17,540 bases of DNA, taken from contig CAKOGP040001804.1 of the NCBI GenBank assembly GCA_933822405.4, positions 1-17,540 on the forward strand. Reading direction: 5' to 3'. Position numbers and translations under genes: made by a program. How positions within the stretch are numbered: the first letter of the stretch is position 1; the number at the start of each line of letters is the position of its first letter. Of the stretch, positions 10,172 through 17,540 are shown in pieces. The stretch comes from Cylindrotheca closterium (Eukaryota > Bacillariophyta > Bacillariophyceae > Bacillariales > Bacillariaceae). Below the pieces are notes generated by a model that had not been told where the DNA came from, ran no database searches, and saw only the letters and a list, made by a program, of their open reading frames with translations.

Positions 10172-11122
10172 CTAGTCCTCTTGATCAACAGTATCTCCAG
10201 ACCAGAACATTAGAGTTGGTAGAAGTGTCCAGATTTGCTGATGACCCCAATGTTTGCTGAGAATATCAGCAGGGTTGAGAGCACTGTCAATGTGGATAAA
10301 AGATAGCATGTTAGCTGCTACTGCTTCTCTCACACGGTGGAATGACAACACAACATGTTGATTGTGTAGCTTAGCTTCAGGTTGGGAAGAACTGTTCATG
10401 ACAGATTCATTGTCACCAGACATGTAGCTTTGACCTCTGATCGACACACCAAGGTACCTCAAGGTTTGTTGGAGATCCATGATCTGTTTGACACAGGTTC
10501 GAGTGGCTACAAACTCAGAACCATAAGTTGCAGTCCCAACAGTTGACTGCTCCTTAGAGAAGAAATTGATTGAGGTTCCATTCATCATATGACGGATTAT
10601 ACCAGCAACCAATTAGTCTGTCAATAGACAGTAGGGTTTTGTTTTGTTTGGCGGTATGTAGGTAAAGTCACCATAAGGTAGGAGTCTGGGCTTGTGTTTG
10701 TCACAATGTTTAATGGCATTGACATGTGGGACTTGGAACTTTTGGTGATCTTTTGGTGTTGGGATTCCTCTCCCCATATCCACAAGGACCTTGTACCTTG
10801 CGAGCAGATCTATCTTGACTTTGGTGGCGTGTTTGCAGTTGGTGTTGCCATGGAGTTTGTCAAGTTGTAGGACACCATTGTGGTCCTTCTGGATCTTGTA
10901 GTAGTACATATACTTTGGTGAAGTAGTGTGTAGCAATCTCAACTTGACTTGATTAGTTGGACAAAGCAGTTTCTTCTTGTCCTTGACTATATTTCCAAGA
11001 AGGTTACAACCTTGACTTTCCAACAGGTTGTGATTTCTAGCATGTATAGTGTAGGTCACTGAATCATCGGCTCCAGTGATGCTCAGTGGTTCTGGGGTAT
11101 TCTCGCCATGTTTCCATCCAGA
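10172..11122 (-). pseudogene. Copia-type Pol remnant: RT N-terminal part fused to RNase H
   Basis: The minus-strand frame opens with ...WKHGENTPEPLSITGADD, the tail before RT, then continues through NHNLLESQGCNLLGNI and VLVDMGRGIPTPKDHQ, the start of a copia RT domain. After PYGDFTYIPP the RT palm, including the YVDD region, is absent. Following an in-frame TAA (10613-10615), the same frame resumes as RNase H, with TYGSEFVATRTCVKQIM, DNESVMNSSSQ and NPADILSKHWGH. The first catalytic Asp of RNase H lies in the deleted part; the Glu and the later Asp residues remain. This is an internal deletion product, not a working enzyme. It is the best-recognised coding remnant in the window. Confidence 0.85.
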
Positions 11123-13203
11123 CCCAGGTAAGAAGGGTGTTCAAGTCAAATGTAGTGATGGTGGCACACAACTCGCTTGAGCTTCCAATCAATGGGGTTG
11201 TCTGCACCAATTTCTGACCACTTGTGGATGTTATGGTAAGCCATGACACATTCATATTCACCACTGTTGATGTTCAGGCATAGTTGAATACGTGCAGGCT
11301 GAATGTCCCTGTTGCGATTGTGCTTGTAGTTAAGCTCAATGATCTTAGCACCTCGAACATAACCTTCATCTGGTGGGCTGTGTCGAGGTTCAGAGGATGA
11401 CAACTTGCAAGTCAAGTCTATGGGTTTGTCTCCCAGTGGAGTAGAATCAATGACAAAGTTGATAGGCGTTTCAGGAACAAACAGAACAGATGGTTGCCTG
11501 CCTGACTTGTAAGCTTCAAAATCTGGTGGTCTAAGTTGTGGCACATGGACAGGGTCTAAATCAAATAGACCAGCCATGTTACATTCCAACCAATCAAGAT
11601 CAGAAGCTTGTCCAGGATGTAGTTTGTACAGACCATTTGTTGGCATGACACAGTGATGAGTTTCAAAGAAACCAATAGCATCATCTAAGGCAGGAGAATC
11701 CTTCAGAGTAGTGACTGTTGTATTACTCTTAGTAAGGATGTCCACTCTATCAAATGGACTTTGTTCACCTGCAGACCCATCATCCGGTACAGACTTGGCC
11801 CATTCATCAACATCAACTCCATCTATGGCTATCTCGTAATTCTTGACCTCTTGAGTAGCTTTACGATACTTGGTTGCTTGGACCAGAGCCAACTTGTCTG
11901 ATTTGGTCTCTTCACTTGTTACAGAAGTCAGAGTATCTGCATCTTCACTCCTCCCCATGCTCGAGTGCTGGAACTGTGAGAGAAAATTGGTAGTAGCCGA
12001 CATCTCATGTAAGTTGACAGAATGTTGGGGGGATGGAGGTGGTTGCGCAGGAGGCTGATTGTTGGAACCAGCAGCTTCTAACTTTGCAGTGCAAAGAGAT
12101 GTCTTGCAAGGAAGTGTTGCCAAAGATGCCAGACAAGCTCGGTAGGCAAGAGGATCGGGCTCAAGGTCAACTGATGCAAGATCAGTAGCAACCGGCTCAA
12201 CAAGACAAGGATACTGGACATGATCGTTGTCAAGGGTACCATGTCGGCTTTTGTTCTCGGGGTCAACAATGGGATCAGGCTCAAGGTCGACTGATTAGAG
12301 AACAAGGGTACCATGTCGGCTTTTGGTCTTGAGGTCAACAACAGGATCAGGCTCAAGGTCGACTGATGCAAGATCAGTAACAAACGGCTCAACAAGACGA
12401 GGGTACTGGGAATTTTCCTTGTCAAGGGTACCATGTTTGCCTTCAGGCCCAAGGTCAACTGATGCAAGATCAGGGACAAAAGGCTCAGCAAGGCTAGGGT
12501 ATTGAGGATGTTCCTCTTCAGAGGTGAGACGTTTGCCATGATGACTATCCCATTGCCTACTATTGGACAAAGTTGGATAAAGAATAGCATCTAGATCAAT
12601 GCCCCGATCAAATTCCTCAGCTGGTGAACGTCGAGATGGCGTGGAGACAAGAGGCTGTGGGATGGTGCGGCTGCGGAACACAATGAATGCGCTGGAGGCC
12701 CTGTATGTATCAAAATCATCAGGGTCAATGAGGATACAGTTAGTCAGGGTGACTGGATCCTTAAGCACAGTTTCCCGGTGGTAGATGTAGCCATGGATCC
12801 CATGGAGATATGCCTTAAGAGGTTTTGGCACATCCCAAAGTACATGAGGTTGTGGGTCACCGTTAGCATCACATGGCTGACTGACAGGATACTGTAGTCC
12901 GTCAATATCAGCATCATCCATGCCAACAAGGGCTAGGTAACATTTGCAACCGTGTAAGTCAAGTGCGAGATGAAGGATACTGCCAGCACTGTAGCCAAAG
13001 ACAGTTTCCAGGATGTGCACAAGACTATGTTCAAGATGTCCAGGTTGTAGGACTTGAGACGGGTTGCGGTTTGTTGTTGAGTTGCCAGCAGTGGACATTG
13101 TCACTCGTGTGCCTGATGGTTGAGTAGTACTAGTGGCGGGCAGTTGAGTGGTGTTGGTGTCAATGTTCAGAGCTTGCAATTCTCGTTGACCGATCCGGAC
13201 CAT
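11116..13203 (-). pseudogene. Gag N-terminus, tandem repeats and integrase-tail remnant of the copia-type element
   Basis: The first ATG in frame is at 13203 (the frame is open from 13239). The N-terminal third, with LHLALDLHGCKCYLALV, DDADIDGLQYP and SPAEEFDRGIDLDAILYP, resembles a Gag type seen in diatom copia elements. A tandem repeat with SVDLEPDP follows (DNA 12152-12510) and contains a TAA at 12295-12297. Downstream, the same frame continues through KDSPALDDAIGFFE, and GAKIIELNYKH plus GEYECVMAYHNIHKW resemble the region after copia integrase. A TGA at 11146-11148 and a frameshift near 11115-11122 separate it from the Pol remnant. The Gag C-terminus, zinc knuckle, protease and integrase core are not present. 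The frame is open over most of about 2 kb despite the deletions. Confidence 0.75.
12152..12510 (-). repeat. In-frame tandem repeats inside the Gag remnant
   Basis: Units start at about 12152, 12272, 12344 and 12440, giving spacings of 120, 72 and 96 bp, all multiples of three (and of 24). Each encodes a variant of SVDLEPDP followed by RHGTLD, then QYP-L-EPF-TDLA. Units differ by deletions that keep the frame, although the second unit carries the TAA. Confidence 0.85.
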
Positions 13204-13664
13204 GCCGGAGTTGACTCTACTCAGAGGAATGGAACTCAATCGACTTAGCTGATCAGAAGATCAGTTGACTGGTTGGAGTCTGAGGATGTTTGAAGTAAAA
13301 TAGAACAACACGCCTGAAGGTTTGTTTCCTGATGTGACTGCGGGATTGGGCGCACAATTGCCCTTTCCAGATCGTTTTACTTCTTGATTTGCACCAAGAA
13401 GGTGATCTCTCCCATTTGAGACTTCCACCACAGAAGCTATTCAATCAAAAGGAGAAATTGAATCCCTTGCTCCCTTGAAAACTCCTGACAGCAAGAAGGA
13501 GGTGAACAGGGGCAGCACGAGCTGGCAAGACTCAGCGCTCTCTTGAATTAAAATACTCCAAATCGAATGGCAAGGGCGATAGGGCCGCTCAATGCCAACA
13601 CTCCACAATAAGCCGAAAAAACTCCAAGTCGTAGTGGGACCAAAACTTGAAAATAACTCGTTGC

Positions 13665-13933
13665 TGTGAATATATTGTTGTAATGATGTGGAGTAAAGAT
13701 TATGATTTAAAATAACAAAGAAAGAGAAAACCAGAGATAGGTGAAGTTGCGTATTGAATGAAAGATCCTTTGAACACGCACTTGAGACACGGAACGGATC
13801 GAGAGAAGCGCTTGAGACACAAAATGGATCGAGAGAAGCGTATCAAATAAAAGATCCTTCGAGTACGCGTTTGAGACACGAAACGGATCAACTCTCTCGA
13901 TTCATGTGTATGACTCTGGAGGTTAATCTCTCA
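13665..13933. mobile_element. 269-bp solo-LTR-like insertion with 5-bp target duplication
   Basis: The insert begins TGTGAATATATTG, ends ATCTCTCA, and is flanked by GTTGC at 13660-13664 and 13934-13938. The related leader at about 7900-7916 lacks it, so the empty site is visible in this window. TG...CA ends plus a 5-bp duplication fit a solo LTR of another element family. Orientation cannot be decided. Confidence 0.8.
13760..13898. repeat. 30-bp tandem repeats inside the solo LTR
   Basis: A 30-bp unit beginning CTTGAGACAC and ending ATCGAGAGAAGCG lies at 13781-13810 and 13811-13840, with a third diverged copy from 13869. The flanking AAAGATCCTT motif near 13762 recurs near 13850, suggesting a larger unit of about 88 bp. 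Repeats of this kind are common in the U3 part of LTRs. Confidence 0.8.
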
Positions 13934-14028
13934 GTTGCCAATCGTTGACAAGTTCTTCACTCAAAAAAAAACCAAAGAATTATTCAATTCCAACGGTAGT
14001 AGAGGATGGGTTTGATGGGAACCCTAAG

Positions 14029-14330
14029 AACTTGCGAAACGCTGAAAATCGATCCGCGAGTTGTTGTGTGGTTCGTCCTTTTTGATGGGAAGACGAATTC
14101 CAAAATGGTGATTGTCCTCGTCTTTGATGGAAGACGAGATCGGCGAATTTCTGTAGAAAAATCGCTGCAGTCAGCTGTGTGAACGACTGCGAGAATATGA
14201 GCTTGATGGAAGCTCAGTAACTTGCGAAAGCGCTGTGAAATCCGATCCGCGAGTTGTTGTGTTTTCGTCTTCTGATTGGGCAATTTCTGATGGGGAAATC
14301 GCGACAGTTAGCTGTAGGCGAAACTGCGAC
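14029..14330. repeat. Imperfect direct duplication in the element leader
   Basis: AACTTGCGAAA followed by GATCCGCGAGTTGTTGTG occurs at 14029-14069 and again at 14219-14261, a period of 190 bp. A second pair, AATTTCTG followed by AGCTGT and ACTGCGA, lies near 14146-14192 and 14282-14330. The older leader at 7728 appears to have a single copy. Confidence 0.75.
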
Positions 14331-14338
14331 TGTTAATC

Positions 14339-14489
14339 TGACAAAAATAAATGAAAATAGACAATAAGCCTTTTAGTTGACTAGTTTCTACGAGATGATG
14401 GATATCAATTCAGGTAAAAAACATGCAGTGAGAAAAGCGATTGTTGATCACTTTTCCACGCAAATCTCTAGAATCATCGCAGAACGCTG
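14339..14489 (-). repeat. 5' LTR of the minus-strand element, truncated
   Basis: This is a direct copy of 9857-10006 with about five differences. On the minus strand it keeps the LTR end (...TTATTTTTGTCA) but lacks the first about 139 bp, including the TGACATAA start and the U3-like motifs. The similarity stops abruptly at AGAACGCTG. Confidence 0.85.
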
Positions 14490-14589
14490 GAACACCTGGC
14501 AGATCGATGACTTTAGAATTCCTCATGGTTCCTTCTTGCAAAATGACTAATAAACAAAGAAGACACTTCTCATATATATGAACATCTAA

Positions 14590-14952
14590 CCCAACCTTTA
14601 CAGAAGAGTTAAAGAGAGAATTATAGATGTCTGTAGAAAGGCACTCGTAAGTGCTTACATGGACCTGATGACTAAGGTCTAGTTCTGTACTCAACCGAAG
14701 GAGCTTCTAGAGTCCCAATACCTTGGGCCTATTCGTTGGGCCGTTTCAACATCTTGTCGTACATAAATAGTTGAGAACCAAAAGGGGCATTTTTGAAACG
14801 GCCCATAGAACAGGCCCAAGGTATTGGGACTGTAGAAGCTCCTTCGGTTGGGTACAGAACTAGACCTTAGTCAAAAGGTCCACGTAAGCACTTTGAAGTG
14901 CATCTCTATAGACATCCACAATTTTCTCTGTGACTCTTCTGTGAAGGTTGGG
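14590..14952. mobile_element. 363-bp fold-back element with 160-bp arms
   Basis: Left arm 14590-14749 and right arm 14793-14952 are inverted copies of equal length, close to 90% identical by eye, around a 43-bp loop. Each arm starts CCCAACCTT from the outside and ends at GGGCCGTTTCAA. Internal landmarks such as GAAGGAGCTTCTA and CCCAATACCTTGGGCC are shared. No clear target duplication and no coding capacity are seen. It is a MITE or fold-back element. Confidence 0.85.
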
Positions 14953-15089
14953 CCACTATTCGAATAGCCAAAGGCTTTTACTGAAGAGATACACTCTGCA
15001 GAGTGGCAACAAACTATTGCTATTGCATTTGCTACGTATTTGACTTTGTTGCATCTTGATTGAAGCGTTTGAAGTGAAAATACATCACT

Positions 15090-15944
15090 ATGACTTCTCT
15101 TGCAACTGACTCACCATTTACCTACGTTGAAAACAATAGGGACGTTCTCACTGAGATTGTATTCCATCTTCCTGGCGCAGATGGTGGCAAACGCAAAGCC
15201 AAGGTTCCACTTTACCTTGGAAAAGGCAGCAATTTGGAACCTTTTTGCAGGATGTACATCTCATTCAAGAATCTCTGCTGTCAATGGGAGATCACTGGTA
15301 ACGCAGCTGGTATTGCCAACCTCAAGTTCTCGCTCTTTTGACTACATCTGGGCGGTCAAGCCTTGAACGAATGGAATGTGATTGAAACGAGCGTGACCCA
15401 TCGCACTGCCGCGCAATTCAAGAATTCTGTGGACGATTTTATCACAAAGATGTCAGCCGGCGCAAATCCAAGGAACAGCGCAAGCCGTTTTCTGAAGTTG
15501 ATCGCCTGCAGGAAGTCTATGAAAACTGATGTGTCCAGACAAATTAGGCGACTTGAACTATTGTGCTTCTATCATGACATGCTTCCCCAAATGTTGGGAT
15601 ATGACAAAATATGAGTTTTTATGTTCCAAACAAAACTATTCAAGTACAAAGTTTTCGACACGTGCGATCGGACTTTGATCGTGATGCCGGGATTCGTCGC
15701 AAGTATGCCGGACGCAAGTCTGTCAGACAATCTGTATCCACACAAAAAGGAAAAGATCCTATACAAGTGGAATATTGATGTTGTGTACGATGCAGTAGGG
15801 AATAATGCAAGATGTCCCAAAGTACTGCATTCAACACAGAATTGTCGTAGAAGTCGAATCGAGTTCTGTAAACAAGGGATTTTCCAAGGGAAAATCGTTG
15901 AACTCACTTTTGTGATTGAATCATCAATTCAAGGCAAACATTAA
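15090..15944 (+). pseudogene. Broken Gag-like gene of another LTR retrotransposon
   Basis: One reading frame runs from ATG 15090 to the stop at 15942-15944 with two in-frame TGA codons, at 15339-15341 and 15612-15614. The first part (PFTYVENNRDVLTEIVFHLP, LGGQALNEWNV, RTAAQFKNSVDDFI, MKTDVSRQIRRLELL) resembles the helical Gag domain of LTR elements, perhaps Ty3/gypsy-like, from the order 'W, then RTAA-F, then a RLE-LN-YLP-type helix'. The third segment, from about 15621, is not recognised. No zinc knuckle, protease or polymerase follows. An unrelated relic gene cannot be excluded. Confidence 0.5.
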
Positions 15945-16130
15945 TCAAATAGGAACAATTTCACTCAAAGTATACCTAACACAGGAGAACTATTGTCGTG
16001 AAAGTGTTGTATAGTCGATTACAAATTTAGATTGCAGAGAATTTGTTCTGAGCGCTAAAGGCACTCACAATAGAGCACATTTTGCTTTATTCTAACATTC
16101 AATCACAAAAGGCAACAAAACAAATATACA
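15945..16130. other. Short non-coding stretch before the TTAA-flanked fold-back
   Basis: Nothing supported is seen here. A possible TGTTG...TAACA pair (16005-16097) is too short and too weak to call an LTR. Confidence 0.4.
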
Positions 16131-16548
16131 TTAACGGTCCGTCCGCCGCTCAACAGATCATTTTCATACTAATTTGTCGGAAGACTGCTGATCCAAGCTT
16201 TTTAACCCCATACAGACCTACAATCAAAATTTTCTGCATACAAATGTCTTCGCTTAGGTCCTTAGCTTTCTTCTCATTGGGTGAGCACCTCTCTGCTATG
16301 CTCTAGAGAGCTGCTTTAGTGCAAAATGTCAATGGATCCTTTGGATAGCAATCAAAAGGAGCTGATAACATTGTGCTGAAGCGACCCACTAGAGCATAGC
16401 ACAGAGGTGCTCACCCAATAGGATGAAAGCCAAGGACCTAAGCTAAGACATTTGTATTGGGGAAATTTTGATCATATGTATGTATGGGGTTTTGGATCAT
16501 CAGTCTTCTCCCTACAGATGTCCTGTTGAGCGGCGGACGGACTGTTAA
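16131..16548. mobile_element. 418-bp fold-back element bounded by TTAA
   Basis: The left end TTAACGGTCCGTCCGCCGCT and the right end, read inverted, TTAACAGTCCGTCCGCCGCT, match at 25 of 26 bases to CAACAG. The similarity continues inward for roughly 180-200 bp per arm, including GTGAGCACCTCT and GCTATGCTCTAG. If TTAA is the target duplication, as in piggyBac-type elements, this is a non-autonomous TTAA MITE. The TTAA could instead be part of the terminal repeat. It lies between the Gag-like pseudogene and the next Gag. Confidence 0.8.
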
Positions 16549-16593
16549 GAACAGCACTGCCTTATCTACAAAGGAGTGAGTGATTTGTTGACT

Positions 16594-17540
16594 ATGGGAC
16601 GTTCTTCTTCCGGTGGAGGAAAGGGACGTGTGACTCCTCAGAAAGTCAAGAGCAATTCGAGTTCAACAGTTGTGAAACGTCTATTTTCAACAAAAGATGA
16701 AAACGATGGAAAGGCAAGATTGTCGTACGAAGATGCGGAAGAAAGAGTGATTGACTACATCCAAGCTTCTGGAATGAAATGTTCCAAAGACATGGTGAAA
16801 TCAATTCGAGATTGAAAGTCAATTGACTTCATGGAAAGTCAATCGACTTCAATGCAATCGCTCCAAGATTGAACGCTCCAACTCAAACTGAAGCTGTTGC
16901 AAGAGAAACAGAGATGACTCAAAACAAGATTCTCTATTCTGCAAAGCTCGACGAGAACATGCGAAAATCAGCCTACTTCGAAACAAACAAGAGAACTGTC
17001 AAATCAAACATCATGCTGAAGTTTGTGACAAAGGCGATGGATATCAAGCTTTGAGGTGAAGCCAATTTCACGACTACTCTTGAAGATCCAATCGAACTTT
17101 TGAAACGTATTGAACGATTCATGAAGAAGAGTGCTGATGCTGAGTATGACTTCTTGGATTTCTGGGAAGCGAATCAAAAGCTCTTTGCTATGAAGCAAGG
17201 AACAACCGAAAACTTGATGCATTTCAAGGAACAATTCTTGAGACAGGCTGAAGTCCTGCAAGATCTATATGGCGTTGCCTGGTTCTGAAATCTTGCAGTC
17301 AAGACAAAAGCGTATGCTGCTATTGCTAGCACCAATACTATTGCTAAAGACAAGTTCAAGGATGGCATCTTTGAAGCAGTTCTTGCAACAGGATTCCTGT
17401 GCAACTGTGATCAAATGAGAACAGCTCCTCTGATGCTGGATCTTCAGACGAACTACTGCAGGGAAGTGGATTATTATCCAAAGACGGTCAGCAAAGCACA
17501 AGATATGTTAAAGATTCACATGGATGTGATCAAGAATCCG
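16594..17540 (+). pseudogene. Copia-type Gag pseudogene, cut by the window end
   Basis: ATG 16594 opens MGRSSSGGGKGRVTPQKVKS and runs to a TGA at 16813-16815. A 20-bp tandem duplication there shifts the frame. The continuing frame (about 16836 onward) reads DFNAIAPRLNAPTQ, then AVARETEMTQNKILYSAKLD, and continues through TGA codons at 17052-17054 and 17286-17288. DPIELLKRIERFM, LFAMKQGTTENLMHFKEQF and YPKTVSKAQDMLKIH fit the helical Gag domain of diatom copia elements by memory. The sequence runs off the right edge without a stop in the last segment, so Pol may lie beyond. Confidence 0.7.
16815..16854 (+). repeat. 20-bp tandem duplication that breaks the Gag frame
   Basis: The two units AAAGTCAATTGACTTCATGG and AAAGTCAATCGACTTCAATG are adjacent (16815-16834 and 16835-16854). 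Since 20 is not a multiple of three, the extra copy shifts the reading frame of the Gag pseudogene. The first unit contains the 14-bp palindrome AAGTCAATTGACTT. Confidence 0.85.

Larger units (their letters stand above)
13240..14338 (-). other. Leader of the minus-strand copia-type element
   Basis: This is non-coding DNA between the 5' LTR and the Gag start. Positions 13350-13655 are an inverted near-copy of 7916-8236. It contains a solo-LTR-like insertion (13665-13933) and an internal duplication (14029-14330). Just inside the LTR, the minus strand reads GATTAACAGTCGCAG, which I do not recognise as a standard tRNA primer-binding site. Confidence 0.75.
9857..14489 (-). mobile_element. Internally deleted Ty1/copia-type LTR retrotransposon, minus strand
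   Basis: Read on the minus strand, the order is: truncated 5' LTR (14489-14339), leader (14338-13240), repeat-rich Gag joined to an integrase-tail-like stretch (13203 to about 11116), RT start joined to RNase H (about 11122-10172), a short purine tract, then a complete 3' LTR (10145-9857). The two LTR copies differ at only about five positions over the shared 150 bp. The Gag C-terminus, protease, most of integrase and the RT catalytic core are missing, so it cannot have moved autonomously in this form. The order of the tail, RT start and RNase H fits copia rather than gypsy. The right end is truncated, so no target duplication can be compared. Confidence 0.8.

Noticed and set aside
14410..14694. 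Minus-strand ORF of 94 residues spanning the LTR break and the fold-back arm
   Set aside because: It crosses three unrelated sequence blocks and shows no known motif.
15572..15907. Minus-strand ORF of 111 residues
   Set aside because: It is antisense to the better supported Gag-like frame and shows no recognisable domain.
16005..16097. TGTTG...TAACA pair as a possible LTR before the right-hand Gag
   Set aside because: It is only 93 bp, has no second copy in the window and no matching primer site, so chance is likely.
9396..17288. TGA read as an amino acid (stop reassignment or selenocysteine) to explain the in-frame TGAs
   Set aside because: The neighbouring frameshifts and truncations show decay, and no selenocysteine signal is evident.
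1..17540. CRISPR arrays, rRNA or tRNA genes, bacterial operons
   Set aside because: No regularly spaced short repeats, no tRNA or rRNA sequence, and the introns and retroelements point to a eukaryotic nuclear genome.

Overview
The window looks like nuclear DNA from a diatom (Bacillariophyta). The evidence is short 60 to 64 nt GT-AG introns, a very large chromatin protein of a style common in diatoms, and several degraded LTR retrotransposons whose Gag, integrase-tail and RNase H remnants resemble diatom Ty1/copia elements. These family assignments come from remembered motifs, not from a database search, and the species cannot be named.

Layout: positions 1-442 are the 5' flank. Positions 443-7304 (+) hold one intact three-exon gene for a predicted 2245-residue chromatin reader. 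In order it carries an FYRN-like region, a Tudor-like region, a charged coiled coil, DDT and WHIM-like motifs, a bromodomain, a degenerate PHD finger, a WSD/WHIM-like motif and a C-terminal Tudor-knot/chromo-barrel. From about 7444 to the window end the sequence is a nested graveyard of mobile DNA with no intact gene. It begins with an old LTR plus leader (7444-8240, +), followed by AT-rich DNA with a compact fold-back (8389-8467) and a copia-type Gag pseudogene (9243-9856, +). A younger, internally deleted copia element on the minus strand (9857-14489) truncates that Gag. This element has a complete 3' LTR, an RNase H remnant, a fragment of the start of RT, an integrase tail, a repeat-rich Gag, a leader and a truncated 5' LTR. 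The leader contains a separate 269-bp solo-LTR-like insertion with a perfect 5-bp target duplication. Downstream lie two long fold-back elements (14590-14952 and 16131-16548), a Gag-like pseudogene (15090-15944) and a second copia Gag pseudogene that runs off the window end (16594-17540).

The intact gene is independent of the transposons. The oldest LTR starts about 140 bp past its stop codon in the same orientation, so the gene's 3' end abuts, or may use, retroelement sequence. The LTR pair of the minus-strand element is about 97% identical over the shared 150 bp, which suggests a fairly recent insertion. The plus-strand LTR at 7444 is a much more diverged, inverted relative.
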